From contig JAQWMR010000013.1 in NCBI GenBank assembly GCA_029246685.1, positions 75,931-139,930 of the forward strand: 64,000 bases of DNA. The letters are read 5' to 3'. This stretch comes from Acidimicrobiales bacterium (GTDB lineage: Bacteria; Actinomycetota; Acidimicrobiia; Acidimicrobiales; Aldehydirespiratoraceae). Made by a program: the position numbers and the translations under genes. Positions within the stretch are counted from its first letter, which is position 1, and every line of letters starts with the position of its first letter. The notes under the pieces were generated by a model that had not been told where the DNA came from, searched no databases, and saw only the letters and a program-made list of their open reading frames with translations. Positions 42,891-52,211 of this stretch are shown here, in pieces.

Positions 42891-45388
42891 GCCGCTTCCA
42901 CAGAACCGGAGATGGCGACGACGCCACGATGCACCGCCTCCGCGGCTTGGCGCGCGGCCCGAGCGGTCGCAGGGTTGGGCGCGATGTCGCCGAGTTGCCG
43001 GAGAAGGTCGATCAGCACCTTGAAGTTGCGAACGAAGTCCCCGGGCGTCATGTCTTCGTCCTGGTCGAGCAGGACCCCGAGGTCCTCGCCCGCGGCCCAC
43101 GCATGGGCGATCGGCGCGAAGCCGGCCTCCGGGGGGCGTGTCTCGGGCAGGCCGTGGTGGCGCTCGAGCCCGGCGATGTCTCTGGCGAGGCGGTCCAACT
43201 CGCGGAACCGCTGCTTTGCCGACTTGGCCGGGAACCACGGCTCAGGCGGCGGGGACGGGCGGCGATGCTCGTAGGTGAAGCAGGACACGAGGCTCGCCAG
43301 CGCGGGCGGCTCGAGGTCGTCGAGGAGCCCTTCGTCGAGCGCTTCGGCGATGAGGAGATCGGACTCGTGGTAGATCCGGCCGAGCATTCTGCCAGTGTCG
43401 GTGACAGCCCAGCCGTCGAGGTGTCCGCGGGCCCGGAGGACCTCGCACGTCGCGTCGAATCGGCGTGCGATCGTGCCTTTGTCTCGCGTGGCCTTCCGTT
43501 CGAGGTGCTGCACTTCCTGCTCGACACGGGCGAGCGCTGTGCGGGGATCGTTGCGGTTCTTCGCCCGTCGCTTCGCCCGGTTGCCGCTGACGCTGACGCG
43601 CCGTAGTCGGTTGGCGACGTCTTCTCGGTAGTCGACTCGTTCAGGCGCCATCGGTTGGGGAAGCTCGATGTGGCCGACGGTGATCGGGGGTTCGCTGATA
43701 TCGGCGAGCTCGAGGCGAACCTCTTGGGCGCGATGGCCGACGAGGCGGAGTCGGGCCCGTCCGCCCTTGCGCCATGAGACGCCCAGAACGGCGAGCCGGT
43801 CGCCGGCGTCATCGAGGATGACGTCGCCGGGGCGCAGCCGGGACACCGCGTCAGCGATCGCGTCGGCGTCGGCCGGGGGCTCGTCCGGGTCGGGCTCGTC
43901 GCCGAACTGCTCCTCGACTTCCGCCTGCAGATCCGCAAGCTTCGCTCGTTCGCGCACGAGTCGATTCTCGAGGCGCACCACGCTGGCGTTGGCCTGGAAC
44001 TGGGCGAAGCTGCGGGCGAGAAGCGCCCGCGCGCTGTCGGCGTCCTGACGAGTCAGCAGGTTCACCGCCATGTTGTACGTCGGTCGGAAGGCGGAGCGAA
44101 GGCGAAAGGCGCGACTCCCGGCGAGCGACGCAACCTGATCGAACTGCGTGAACGGGGACCACGGGACGATCGCGTGGCCGCGGTCATCGATGCCGCGGCG
44201 GCCGGCTCGGCCAGTGAGCTGCGTGAACTGGGCCGGTGTGAGGAGCTCATGATGCTCACCGGTGAACTTCGTCAGCCGGTCGATGACGACACTGCGGGCC
44301 GGCAAGTTGACGCCGAGGGCGAGTGTCTCGGTGGCGAACACGACCCGCACGAGGCCCTCAGCGAAGCAGACCTCCACCGTCTCCTTGAACGCGGGAACAA
44401 GCCCAGCGTGGTGGCTGACGACGCCGCGTTCGAGGCGTTCGAGCCACGCCGTGGTGTCGAGCAGGGCGAGGTCGGCGGGATCGAGCCCCGCGAGCCGCTC
44501 CTCCGCGATCTCCCGGATTCGGTCGCTCTCTTCGCGATCGGTGTAGCGCGCGCCCGAACGCACCAGCGTCGTTGCGCCCTCGTCACAGCCCTTGCGGCTG
44601 AAGACGAACCAGATCACCGGCAACAGATCGCGCTCCTCCAGATGATCGAGAAGCTCGAGCCGGCTCGGCGTGCGCCATGGTGCGCGCTTGCCTTTGCGGC
44701 GGTCATTCCGATTCCTGCGGAGGTCGGGGTCGAACCGGTCGCCCTCCTGGTTTGGCCGACCATCCACGATGGTGGGAAGGACGTGGAGCTTGTCGCCGCG
44801 CCGGTCCCCCACCGCATAGAGGTTGGTGAGATCGACGGGGCGAGTCGTCTCGACGACGACGCCGGTCGGGCCGCGGACCGACTCGAGCCAGCCGCCGACT
44901 TCATCGCCGTTCGACACCGTTGCCGACAGGCAGACCAGCTGCACGTGGGCGGGCAGGTGGAGGATGACTTCTTCCCACACGGGACCGCGGAAGGAGTCCT
45001 CGAGGTAGTGAACCTCGTCGAGCACGACCGCATCGAGGACATCGAGATCGCGCCCCTCGTAGAGCATGTTGCGAAGGACTTCCGTGGTCATCACGATCAC
45101 GTCGGCATCCGCGTTGATCGCGTTGTCGCCGGTGAGAAGGCCGACGCGGCTCGTTCCGATGCGCTCCGCGAGGTCGCGGTACTTCTGATTCGAGAGGGCC
45201 TTGACCGGCGCGGTGTAGAACGCACGGCGTCGTTCGGCGAGCGCACGATCGATCGCATGCTCCGCGACGAGCGTCTTGCCAGAACCGGTCGGTGCGCTCA
45301 CGAGCACCGACCGCCCGGCATCGAGGTGGTCCATCGCCTCGATCTGGAACCGGTCGAGCGTGAACGTGCGCTCGTCGTGGGCGCTCAC
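42887..45388 (-). CDS. helY: Ski2/Mtr4-like DEVH-box RNA helicase
   Basis: An 833-residue superfamily 2 helicase. Motif I is SAPTGSGKT, motif II DEVH (VVLDEVHYLED), motif III CLSATVSN and motif VI QLTGRAGRRG. The C-terminal part contains the winged/arch region and a DSHCT-like helical end (VTDTGRMLGRIYHESD, then PGDFVRNFKVLIDLLRQL). Position directly after tatC and near pafABC matches Mycobacterium helY. It likely unwinds or processes RNA. The GTG start at 45388 overlaps the tatC stop (GTGA). Confidence 0.93.
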   Translation of the reverse strand: MSAHDERTFTLDRFQIEAMDHLDAGRSVLVSAPTGSGKTLVAEHAIDRALAERRRAFYTAPVKALSNQKYRDLAERIGTSRVGLLTGDNAINADADVIVMTTEVLRNMLYEGRDLDVLDAVVLDEVHYLEDSFRGPVWEEVILHLPAHVQLVCLSATVSNGDEVGGWLESVRGPTGVVVETTRPVDLTNLYAVGDRRGDKLHVLPTIVDGRPNQEGDRFDPDLRRNRNDRRKGKRAPWRTPSRLELLDHLEERDLLPVIWFVFSRKGCDEGATTLVRSGARYTDREESDRIREIAEERLAGLDPADLALLDTTAWLERLERGVVSHHAGLVPAFKETVEVCFAEGLVRVVFATETLALGVNLPARSVVIDRLTKFTGEHHELLTPAQFTQLTGRAGRRGIDDRGHAIVPWSPFTQFDQVASLAGSRAFRLRSAFRPTYNMAVNLLTRQDADSARALLARSFAQFQANASVVRLENRLVRERAKLADLQAEVEEQFGDEPDPDEPPADADAIADAVSRLRPGDVILDDAGDRLAVLGVSWRKGGRARLRLVGHRAQEVRLELADISEPPITVGHIELPQPMAPERVDYREDVANRLRRVSVSGNRAKRRAKNRNDPRTALARVEQEVQHLERKATRDKGTIARRFDATCEVLRARGHLDGWAVTDTGRMLGRIYHESDLLIAEALDEGLLDDLEPPALASLVSCFTYEHRRPSPPPEPWFPAKSAKQRFRELDRLARDIAGLERHHGLPETRPPEAGFAPIAHAWAAGEDLGVLLDQDEDMTPGDFVRNFKVLIDLLRQLGDIAPNPATARAARQAAEAVHRGVVAISGSVEAA

Positions 45389-46179
45389 GTGGCGTCGGCC
45401 GCCTTCTTGGCGCGCCGGATCCGGATCCGGCCGAACAGGATCGCGATCTCGTAGAAGAGGTACATGGGCACCGACAGCACGGCGAGGGTGAAGGGATCGC
45501 CGGACGGCGTGATGATCGCGACCATCGCGACGATGCCGACGATCGCATACTGGCGGCCGTTGCGGAGCGTCTCGTTCTGCACGACGCCGAGCAACTGGAG
45601 GAAAATCAACGCGATCGGGAACTCGAAACCGATGCCGAAGGCCAACATCATCTTGATGATGAACCCGAAGTACTCCGAGGGCGCGAAGAGCTCCTGGAAG
45701 TTGTCGCCACCCTGATCGATCAGCCAGTTGAGAGCCTTCGGCACGCTCCAGTAGGCGAGACCGGCGCCGAGAGCGAACAGGCCGACGGCGGAGCCGATGA
45801 AGGGATAGGCGTACCGCTTCTCGTGGCTGTAGAGGCCAGGGGCCACGAAACGCCACATCTGCCAGAGGATCACGGGCATGGCCAGAATGAGCCCGGTGTA
45901 CCCCGCGACGGTCAGCTTGATGTTGAAGAACTCGAGCGGACTACGCGCATAGAGCTGGCACTGCTCGTCTTCCGGGATAATCGACGAGTCATCGGCGACG
46001 ACGTCGCAGTACGGATCGATCAAGACGTCGGTGATGTTGGTGTAGAAGATCCAGCCGATCACGGCGCCGATCGCGATCGCGATGAACGAGATGATGAGGC
46101 GCCGCCGGAGCTCCGTGAGGTGCTCCATGAGGGTCATGCGGCTCTCTTCGGAGCGCGTCTCTGTCTCAGTCATCGCCAT
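45385..46179 (-). CDS. tatC: Sec-independent protein translocase TatC
   Basis: TatC (264 residues, six membrane helices) is the receptor for twin-arginine signal peptides. It shows the conserved MEHLTELRRRLIIS N-terminal cytoplasmic block, the SPLEFFNIKLTVAGYTGLI region of the first loop and helix 2, and GIGFEFPIALIFLQLLGVV. Its start lies 14 bases inside the tatA/B-like gene and its stop overlaps helY, so the three are translationally linked. Confidence 0.96.
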   Translation of the reverse strand: MAMTETETRSEESRMTLMEHLTELRRRLIISFIAIAIGAVIGWIFYTNITDVLIDPYCDVVADDSSIIPEDEQCQLYARSPLEFFNIKLTVAGYTGLILAMPVILWQMWRFVAPGLYSHEKRYAYPFIGSAVGLFALGAGLAYWSVPKALNWLIDQGGDNFQELFAPSEYFGFIIKMMLAFGIGFEFPIALIFLQLLGVVQNETLRNGRQYAIVGIVAMVAIITPSGDPFTLAVLSVPMYLFYEIAILFGRIRIRRAKKAADAT

Positions 46180-46591
46180 CGGTGTCGGTGGCGGACGCGG
46201 CCGGTTCCGGCGTCGGCTCTGGCGCTGACTCTGCTGTCTCGGCGTCGGCGGGCGTCTCGGCCGTCGCGCCGTTCTTGTCCGACGTGGGCGTGGTCGGTGA
46301 GGAGGTCGGGATACTCGTGGCCTCGTTCAGCACCGCCTTGGCGCTGCTGAACGGCTCCGTCACCGCGATCTTGGTGCTCTGGATGGCGCCGCGGGTCTTC
46401 TTGTCGGCTTCCATCACCGGGTCCTGGATCGCCTCGCGGAACTCCTTCTGGAAACCGCTGGAGATCTGTCGAACCTGATTCACGAACTTGCCGATCTGGC
46501 GAGCGGCCTCGGGAAGCTTGGTCGGGCCCAGCACAATGAGCGCGACCATCATCACGAAGAGGACTTCGAGCCCTCCGATGTTCGAGAACAT
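46166..46591 (-). CDS. TatA/TatB-family translocase subunit
   Basis: A 141-residue single-span protein: MFSNIGGLEVLFVMMVALIVLGPTKLPEAARQIG-type N terminus, amphipathic helix, then an acidic Pro/Thr/Ala-rich tail of about 60 residues. The GP..LP hinge and short periplasmic start resemble TatB more than the FGAKKLP hinge of TatA. Being the only such gene here, it could serve either role. ATG 46591 was chosen by its position directly before the membrane helix. Confidence 0.88.
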   Translation of the reverse strand: MFSNIGGLEVLFVMMVALIVLGPTKLPEAARQIGKFVNQVRQISSGFQKEFREAIQDPVMEADKKTRGAIQSTKIAVTEPFSSAKAVLNEATSIPTSSPTTPTSDKNGATAETPADAETAESAPEPTPEPAASATDTDGDD

Positions 46592-46601
46592 GCCACCAAT
46601 C

Positions 46602-46856
46602 CTACCGACGTGGGGTGTGGTGTCGGACTCGGCGGCGATCGGCGCGCGCTTGAGTGCTCTCGTCGAGCTTGTTGATCTCTTCGACGACAGATCGGGTCGT
46701 GTGGCGCAGGTCGTCGGCGGCAACAGCCGCGACCCGGCTTCGGCGCAGCGCGTGTCGCAACGCCTGGAGCTCGCCGTCGAGTCTGTGCATCGACCAGGCG
46801 AGGGTGACGAGGCAGAGCACCGTCATGGCGGCGGGCACGAGAAGGTTCCAACTCAC
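46602..46856 (-). CDS. Small membrane protein with coiled-coil tail
   Basis: An 84-residue protein with one N-terminal helix (LLVPAAMTVLCLVTLAW) followed by a charged, heptad-like region (HRLDGELQALRHALRRSR, then SVVEEINKLDEST). The start is GTG. It lies 10 bases upstream of the tat unit on the same strand, so it may be part of it. No family is recognised. Confidence 0.6.
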   Translation of the reverse strand: MSWNLLVPAAMTVLCLVTLAWSMHRLDGELQALRHALRRSRVAAVAADDLRHTTRSVVEEINKLDESTQARADRRRVRHHTPRR

Positions 46857-46904
46857 GTCTCGACGTTACCCATCGGACGATGAACGAACGGTGACCCGGT
46901 AGGG

Positions 46905-47237
46905 CTATCCGTCGAGGAGGTGGCTGAGCGCTTCGTTCCACGAAGATGTGTCGTGGAGCTTGTCGTGAAACTCCAGGAGGTTGTCGTGGGTGATCGGCTT
47001 CCCGATCTTCGCTTCGTCGAGTTCAGCCGGAAGGGACCAGGTGTTCATCGCGACACCGGAGGCGACCAGCAGGTCGATCGTGCGGGGCTCAGGGGGCTTC
47101 ACGACGGTCATTGCGCAGGTCGTACACCGGAAGCTGTACTCGCCCCGATTGTCGTTGATGTAGACCCGAACGCGGACGTCGGCGGTGGTCAGCTCGACGT
47201 CTCCACATTCTTCGCAACTCGCTCTGATCGCAGCCAT
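46905..47237 (-). CDS. Zinc-ribbon hypothetical protein
   Basis: A 110-residue protein with two CxxC pairs (SCEECGDVEL and FRCTTCAMTV) that likely bind one zinc ion, separated by VRVRVYINDNRGEYS, a typical beta-ribbon. The remainder is helical and ends WNEALSHLLDG. It resembles small actinobacterial proteins with no assigned role. ATG 47237 (MAAIRASC) is the natural start. Confidence 0.7.
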   Translation of the reverse strand: MAAIRASCEECGDVELTTADVRVRVYINDNRGEYSFRCTTCAMTVVKPPEPRTIDLLVASGVAMNTWSLPAELDEAKIGKPITHDNLLEFHDKLHDTSSWNEALSHLLDG

Positions 47238-47405
47238 GGTGCGGTGCAAGCCCCGTTTCGTTCTGCTCGTGTGCTGGCCTCCATTGGCATCGTCTGGTGC
47301 GTTCTAAAGGGTTTCCGGGCCCGGTTTCGGTGGTCCTTTCGAATCAGATCCGCTGCACAGCGCGCCGTCTGGGTCTCGTGTGATCAGAGGTGCGACGATG
47401 GGTCG

Positions 47406-48113
47406 GTGCCCACGCGTCTTCCGCCCTTGCTCGATCGGGCGATCCTCTTCGCCCATCGAGGCGCTCGGGCGAACGAACGGGAGCACACTCGCGAGGCATT
47501 CGAGCTTGCCCTTCGACTCGGTGCGACGGGCCTTCAAGCCGATGTCTGGCTCACGGCCGACGATCGGGTCGTGCTCGATCGCCGCGGGCTTGCCCGCCGA
47601 TTCTCTCGGCGGACGATTCGAGAGACGGCTGCTGCCGACCTCGCCGATCGACTCGAAATCCACGAGCTGCTCGAGGTGGCGGGCGACGTACCGGTTCGCC
47701 TACGGATCGGAGACGGCGAACGCGAGGCGGTCGGCGCGGTGATGACGGCTGCGCGTGCGGCCGGTGTTGACGACCGGCTCTGGCTGGCTCATGACGACCT
47801 CGAGGTGCTGTCGGAGTGGCGCGACATCGCACCCGAGGTGCATCTGATCAACTCCACGTCCCTGGCGAAGCTCCCCTTCGGCGCAGAGAGCCGGGCCGCA
47901 GAGCTCGCTGCCGCGCGCGTGGACGCGATCGCGCTTGCGGAGTCCGACTGGACGGGTGGAATGGTGACGCTCTTTCACCGATTCGACGTCCTGGCGTTCG
48001 CCGACGGTGCACACTACGAGCGGCAGCTCGCCAGGGTAATCGACATGGGCGTGGACGCGGTGTCGGGCGATCACGCCGACCGCATGGCGGCGGTGGCCGC
48101 GACGTTCGACTGA
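47406..48113 (+). CDS. Degenerate glycerophosphodiester phosphodiesterase-like protein
   Basis: A 235-residue TIM-barrel protein with the overall GDPD pattern: FAHRGARANEREHTREAF, then LGATGLQADVWLTADDRVVLDRRG. The HRG histidine (His18) is kept. However, the metal-binding E-x-D is Q-A-D (44-46), the ENT block reads REHT, and the HD dyad that normally follows VV is replaced by DR. Metal binding and catalysis are therefore doubtful. It is the only plus-strand gene in this part and faces lepB with adjacent stops. Confidence 0.7.
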   Translation: MPTRLPPLLDRAILFAHRGARANEREHTREAFELALRLGATGLQADVWLTADDRVVLDRRGLARRFSRRTIRETAAADLADRLEIHELLEVAGDVPVRLRIGDGEREAVGAVMTAARAAGVDDRLWLAHDDLEVLSEWRDIAPEVHLINSTSLAKLPFGAESRAAELAAARVDAIALAESDWTGGMVTLFHRFDVLAFADGAHYERQLARVIDMGVDAVSGDHADRMAAVAATFD

Positions 48114-48866
48114 CTACAAGAAGCCGATGTCGCCGAGCGGCCAGACCTTGATGAAGGCGCGGCCGACGATCGTGTCCTCGTCGATCGGCCCGAACGACCG
48201 GCTGTCCTGGCTGCGGTCGCGGTTGTCCCCCATGACGAAGACGTGCCCCTCCGGGATCGTGCAGGTGTCGGCTTCCGGTGGGTTGTCGCAGCCCGGTATC
48301 AGCGAACTCGAGGTGGTCGGGTCCCCTGCCGTGTAGTCCTCGACCAGCGCTTGGCCCTCTATGAAGACGCGACCATCGACGATGGTGACCGTCTCGCTGG
48401 CCAGCCCGATGACGCGCTTGATGAAGTCATCGGTGTCCGCATTGAGGACGGTCTCAGGTCGTTCGAAAACGATCACATCGCCGCGCTGGACGTCGCCGAG
48501 CCTGTAGCTCAGCTTGTTGACGAGCACACGATCGTCTTCGCGCAGCGTGGGCTCCATGGACGGCGACGGAATGTAGAACGCCTGCAGGAGAAAGGCCTTG
48601 ATCAGCAGGGCGACTGCCAGCGCGCCGGCCGCGACCGCGACCCACTCGATCAGTGTCCGCAGGGAGCCCTGGATGCTGCGCTCCTCGGGTGGCGGTTCAT
48701 CCTCGTCGTCCCAGAAGTTGGTTTCCTCCACCGGAAGCGGCGCGGGCTCCTCCGTCGCCGGAGTGGGCGTTGGAGCCGCATCGCCGGCAGTGACGCGGGG
48801 CCGACGACCGACCGAGAAGAACATCGGCTGCTCGGGAGAATCGGAGGGAGGGCCCGCGTCGGTCAC
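48114..48866 (-). CDS. lepB: Signal peptidase I
   Basis: LepB (250 residues) removes Sec and Tat signal peptides outside the membrane. A long Pro/Glu-rich cytoplasmic N terminus (about 70 residues) precedes one helix (WVAVAAGALAVALLIKAFLL). Catalytic Ser103 lies in IPSPSMEPTL and Lys150 in DDFIKRVIGL. The C-terminal box FVMGDNRDRSQDSR is intact. It lies between the pafABC genes and tat genes, consistent with a shared export theme. Confidence 0.96.
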   Translation of the reverse strand: MTDAGPPSDSPEQPMFFSVGRRPRVTAGDAAPTPTPATEEPAPLPVEETNFWDDEDEPPPEERSIQGSLRTLIEWVAVAAGALAVALLIKAFLLQAFYIPSPSMEPTLREDDRVLVNKLSYRLGDVQRGDVIVFERPETVLNADTDDFIKRVIGLASETVTIVDGRVFIEGQALVEDYTAGDPTTSSSLIPGCDNPPEADTCTIPEGHVFVMGDNRDRSQDSRSFGPIDEDTIVGRAFIKVWPLGDIGFL

Positions 48867-48922
48867 GGGTGACGAGGGTACAGCGCTGACCGGCCGTCCT
48901 CGGTCACCCCACGTCCTCGATG

Positions 48923-49918
48923 TCAGGCGGTGTAGCGGGCGAGAACGCGCTGGGCGGCGGCCGAGACGAGGTCCTCCGGTACCGCTTCGCTGCTCTCGAG
49001 GATGGACGCCGTCGGCCCGAGCCGGAGAAGGAGTCGCTCAAGCCACGGAGTCGCCGTCACGGCCATGACTACGTCGATCGAACCGTCCGAGCGAGCCTCG
49101 GCGGATTCCGTGGGGTACTGCTCGACGACCCAGCTCGCGTCGGCGGGAAGATGCATGTGGACGCGGGGCTCGTCGCCGCCAGGCGTGAATAAGCCGCCAC
49201 TGGTCTCGATCGTATGCGTGATGGGCGTGGCCGACGGTCGGGCATCGCGTATGCGGTCGACCCGAAAGACCCGCTCGGCGTTTGCACGATGGCAGTACCC
49301 GTGCAGGTACCAGTTGCCGTGGTCGCTGAAGACGCGGGCGGGATCGACGATTCGGGTCGTCAGCTCGTCGCGGCCGTAGGTGTAGTAGTCGAGTTCGACC
49401 TGGGTCCCCTCCCCCACGGCTCGACGCAACGTTTCGAGCGTTGCCTCCGGGGCGTCGCCCAGGCGAACATCCACAGCGCTGTCCGCTGACGCGCCGAGCG
49501 CCATCCCGAGCTTGGTGAGGGCGCGGAGGAGCGGACTCGCTTCCTCGTCGTCGAACCCGGCACTGTCGATCTCGGCAGTGTCGTTGTCGGCGTCGCCGCC
49601 GATCGAGAGCACTGAACGTCCGGCAGTCAGGAGACGGGCGCCCTCTTCGGCCGTGAGCCGCAACGGCTGGTTGAACCAGTCGGCATAGCGAATCTGGACC
49701 CGATCGTCGGTGATGTCGACCTCGATCAAGGAGTCGGGAGTGAAGGGGTGCACGCCCACGAACAGGACGACCTCGGTGAGGTCGGCCACGAGCTGGTCGC
49801 GGGGGTAGTCGAAGCGGGCTGCGACGTCGTCGAGGGACGCGCCGTCCTCCTCGACGACCCACGGGATGACAGCGAGCAGTCGCGTCATCCGGTCCCGAGC
49901 GGTCAACTTGGCGCTCAC
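48923..49918 (-). CDS. pafC: PafC, WYL-domain transcription regulator
   Basis: A 331-residue protein with an N-terminal winged helix (ARDRMTRLLAVIPWVVEEDG then DDVAARFDYPRDQLVADL) and a WYL domain (VELDYYTYGRDELTTRIVDP and GNWYLHGYCHRANAERVFRVDRI), which senses ligands, probably nucleic acid. In mycobacteria PafB and PafC act together as a DNA-damage-responsive activator. The start overlaps the pafB stop by 4 bases. Confidence 0.92.
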   Translation of the reverse strand: MSAKLTARDRMTRLLAVIPWVVEEDGASLDDVAARFDYPRDQLVADLTEVVLFVGVHPFTPDSLIEVDITDDRVQIRYADWFNQPLRLTAEEGARLLTAGRSVLSIGGDADNDTAEIDSAGFDDEEASPLLRALTKLGMALGASADSAVDVRLGDAPEATLETLRRAVGEGTQVELDYYTYGRDELTTRIVDPARVFSDHGNWYLHGYCHRANAERVFRVDRIRDARPSATPITHTIETSGGLFTPGGDEPRVHMHLPADASWVVEQYPTESAEARSDGSIDVVMAVTATPWLERLLLRLGPTASILESSEAVPEDLVSAAAQRVLARYTA

Positions 49919-50805
49919 GCGAAGGACTCCAGCCAGTCGATCATCGAGGCGCGCAGCTCCGGGGGTTCAAGCACTTCGGCGTGGTCCAGGAAGCTGAGGA
50001 CGAATGATCGGAACGCTTCAGGATTGCGGACGTCGATCTCCGCGATGACGCTGCCGCTCGCTTCTTCCTCGACCGCGCCGAGCAGATGACGGGCATGCGC
50101 GGCCTGAACGGCGTCGACCCGGACCCGAGCCCGGATCGCGTCGCCGTCGCCGAGTTCCCAGCCCCGCAGGTCCGTGGGGTCGTCGATCGACCCGATCTCG
50201 TGCTGCGCATCGTCGCCGAGTTCGACGGTGCCGCTGATGCGATCCACTCGGTACAGGCGGTCGTCGTCTCGGGTGCGATCCCAGCCGGAGAGGTACCAGT
50301 GGCCGCGGCTGAAGGAGAGCCGCCAGGGCTCAACGGTCCGGACCACGTCGTTGTAGATGAAGGTGACGGCCTTGCGGTCCGCCGCAGCCGCGATCATTAC
50401 GGCGAGCGCGTCGTTGAACGGGACGTAGCCGACCTCTTCGGCCGCATCGCCGCCGCCGGCTCCGAGCTTGATGAGCCCCGACGCGGCTCCGTCGAGCCGG
50501 ACGAGGTTCGTCGCGAGGTGCAGCGCCGCGAGTTCGTCGGGCTCGAGACGGATCTCGGCGCCGGAATAGTCGGCCCGACGCATGCGATAGCCGTCGAGCG
50601 GAGGGTCGGTTCCGGCGACGGGCTCGACCGAGATCGGGAGCCCCATTGCTCGGAGATCGTCTTTGTCCCGCTCGAAGGCCCGACGGAATGAGGCCTTGGA
50701 TTCGGGGTACCCGCCGATGCGGTCGCGTAACTCGTCGGCGGTCATGGCTCGATCGGCGTCGAGAAGCGCGGCGGCGAGGTTGAGCAGGCGTTCGAGCTTG
50801 TCCAT
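49915..50805 (-). CDS. pafB: PafB, WYL-domain transcription regulator
   Basis: A 296-residue regulator: N-terminal helix-turn-helix (KLERLLNLAAALLDADRAMTADELRD, then ASFRRAFERDKDDLRAMG) and a C-terminal WYL domain (VTFIYNDVVRTVEPWRLSFSRGHWYLSGWDRTRDDDRLYRVDRI in outline). It pairs with PafC as the two halves of the PafBC activator. Its start overlaps the pafA stop by one base, so pafA, pafB and pafC are one transcript. Confidence 0.92.
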   Translation of the reverse strand: MDKLERLLNLAAALLDADRAMTADELRDRIGGYPESKASFRRAFERDKDDLRAMGLPISVEPVAGTDPPLDGYRMRRADYSGAEIRLEPDELAALHLATNLVRLDGAASGLIKLGAGGGDAAEEVGYVPFNDALAVMIAAAADRKAVTFIYNDVVRTVEPWRLSFSRGHWYLSGWDRTRDDDRLYRVDRISGTVELGDDAQHEIGSIDDPTDLRGWELGDGDAIRARVRVDAVQAAHARHLLGAVEEEASGSVIAEIDVRNPEAFRSFVLSFLDHAEVLEPPELRASMIDWLESFA

Positions 50806-52163
50806 CAGAGGCTGGCGATGAGCTTCTCGACTCGTTCGTCGTGGGCCTTGAAGGGGTCCTTGCAGAGGACCGTGCGCTGCGCCTGATCGTTGAGCTTCAG
50901 ATGCACCCAGTCGACCGTGTAGTCACGCTTCTGTTCTTTGGCGCGGCGGATGAATTCTCCCCGCAGGCGGGCCCGTGTGGTCTCCGGCGGGTGCTCGACG
51001 GCGTGGGAGATCTCCTCGTCGGTGACCATCCGCTCGACCATGCCGCGCTTCTGCATCCGGTAGAAGAGCCCGCGCTCACGATTGACGTCGTGGTACTGGA
51101 GGTCGACGAGAGCGACCTTGGCGTCGTTGAGTTCGAGCCTGTGGCGTTCGCGGTAGCTCTCGATGAGCTTGTACTTGATGACCCAGTCGATCTCTTTGTC
51201 GAGCTTCATTGGGTCGTTTGCGAGGTTGGTGAGGCTGTACTCCCACATCTCGAGCGCGAGTTCTTCCTGCTCGGTGAGGTCGTGATGCTCGGCGAAGCGC
51301 AGGGCTCGGGTGAGGTACTCACTCTGGATGTCGAGCGCGGAGACCTCGCGGCCGTTCGCGAGACGGACCCGACGTGTGCACGTCATGTCGTGGCTGATTT
51401 CGCGGATGGCCCGGATCGGGTTCTCGAGCGTCATGTCGCGCAGAACGACCTGCGGTTCTTCGAGCATCCGCAGCATCAGCGCACAGGCGCCGACCTTGAG
51501 GAAGTTGGTGTACTCGCTCATGTTGGAATCGCCCACGATGACGTGGAGGCGCCGGTAGCGCTCGGCATCGGCGTGGGGCTCGTCGCGCGTGTTGATGATC
51601 GGGCGGGACCGTGTGGTTGCTGACGACACGCCTTCCCAGATGTGCTCGGCCCGCTGGCTCACGCAGTACATCGCGCCCCGAGCCGTCTGCAGCACCTTGC
51701 CGGCGCCGGCGTAGATCTGGCGGCTGACGAGGAACGGGATCAGTACCTCGCTGTAGGAGCTGAAGTCGTCGCGGCGGGTCGTGCAGTAGTTCTCGTGACA
51801 GCCGTAGCTGTTGCCGGCGGAGTCGGTGTTGTTCTTGAACAGGTAGATGTCGCCGTGGACGCCCTCGTCGCCGAGGCGCTCTTCGGCGCTGGTGAGCAGC
51901 TGCTCGAGGATCCGCTCCCCTGCCTTGTCGTGCACGACCAGGTCGTGGACGGAATCGCACTCGGGTGTTGCGTACTCGGGGTGGCTTCCCACGTCGAGAT
52001 ACAGGCGTGCACCGTTGCCGAGGAACACGTTGCTGCTGCGGCCCCAGGATACGACGCGACGGAACAAATAGCGGGCGACCTCGTCCGGGCTGAGCCGTCG
52101 CTGGCCGCGCAGTGTGCACGTCACCCCGTACTCGTTCTCGATTCCGAAGATCCGACGTTGCAC
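50805..52163 (-). CDS. pafA: Pup-protein ligase PafA
   Basis: PafA (452 residues) phosphorylates the Pup C-terminal glutamate with ATP and joins it to substrate lysines. The N-terminal FGIENEYG block holds Glu9, and [21 protein letters not shown] contains the proposed catalytic base Asp58. The glutamine-synthetase-like beta region and C-terminal domain are complete. Absence of the extra N-terminal loop separates it from Dop at 53909. Confidence 0.96.
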   Translation of the reverse strand: MQRRIFGIENEYGVTCTLRGQRRLSPDEVARYLFRRVVSWGRSSNVFLGNGARLYLDVGSHPEYATPECDSVHDLVVHDKAGERILEQLLTSAEERLGDEGVHGDIYLFKNNTDSAGNSYGCHENYCTTRRDDFSSYSEVLIPFLVSRQIYAGAGKVLQTARGAMYCVSQRAEHIWEGVSSATTRSRPIINTRDEPHADAERYRRLHVIVGDSNMSEYTNFLKVGACALMLRMLEEPQVVLRDMTLENPIRAIREISHDMTCTRRVRLANGREVSALDIQSEYLTRALRFAEHHDLTEQEELALEMWEYSLTNLANDPMKLDKEIDWVIKYKLIESYRERHRLELNDAKVALVDLQYHDVNRERGLFYRMQKRGMVERMVTDEEISHAVEHPPETTRARLRGEFIRRAKEQKRDYTVDWVHLKLNDQAQRTVLCKDPFKAHDERVEKLIASL

Positions 52164-52211
52164 GTCGACAACCTAACGGGACGGGGCACCCAGTCGCGGT
52201 ACCGCTGCGGT

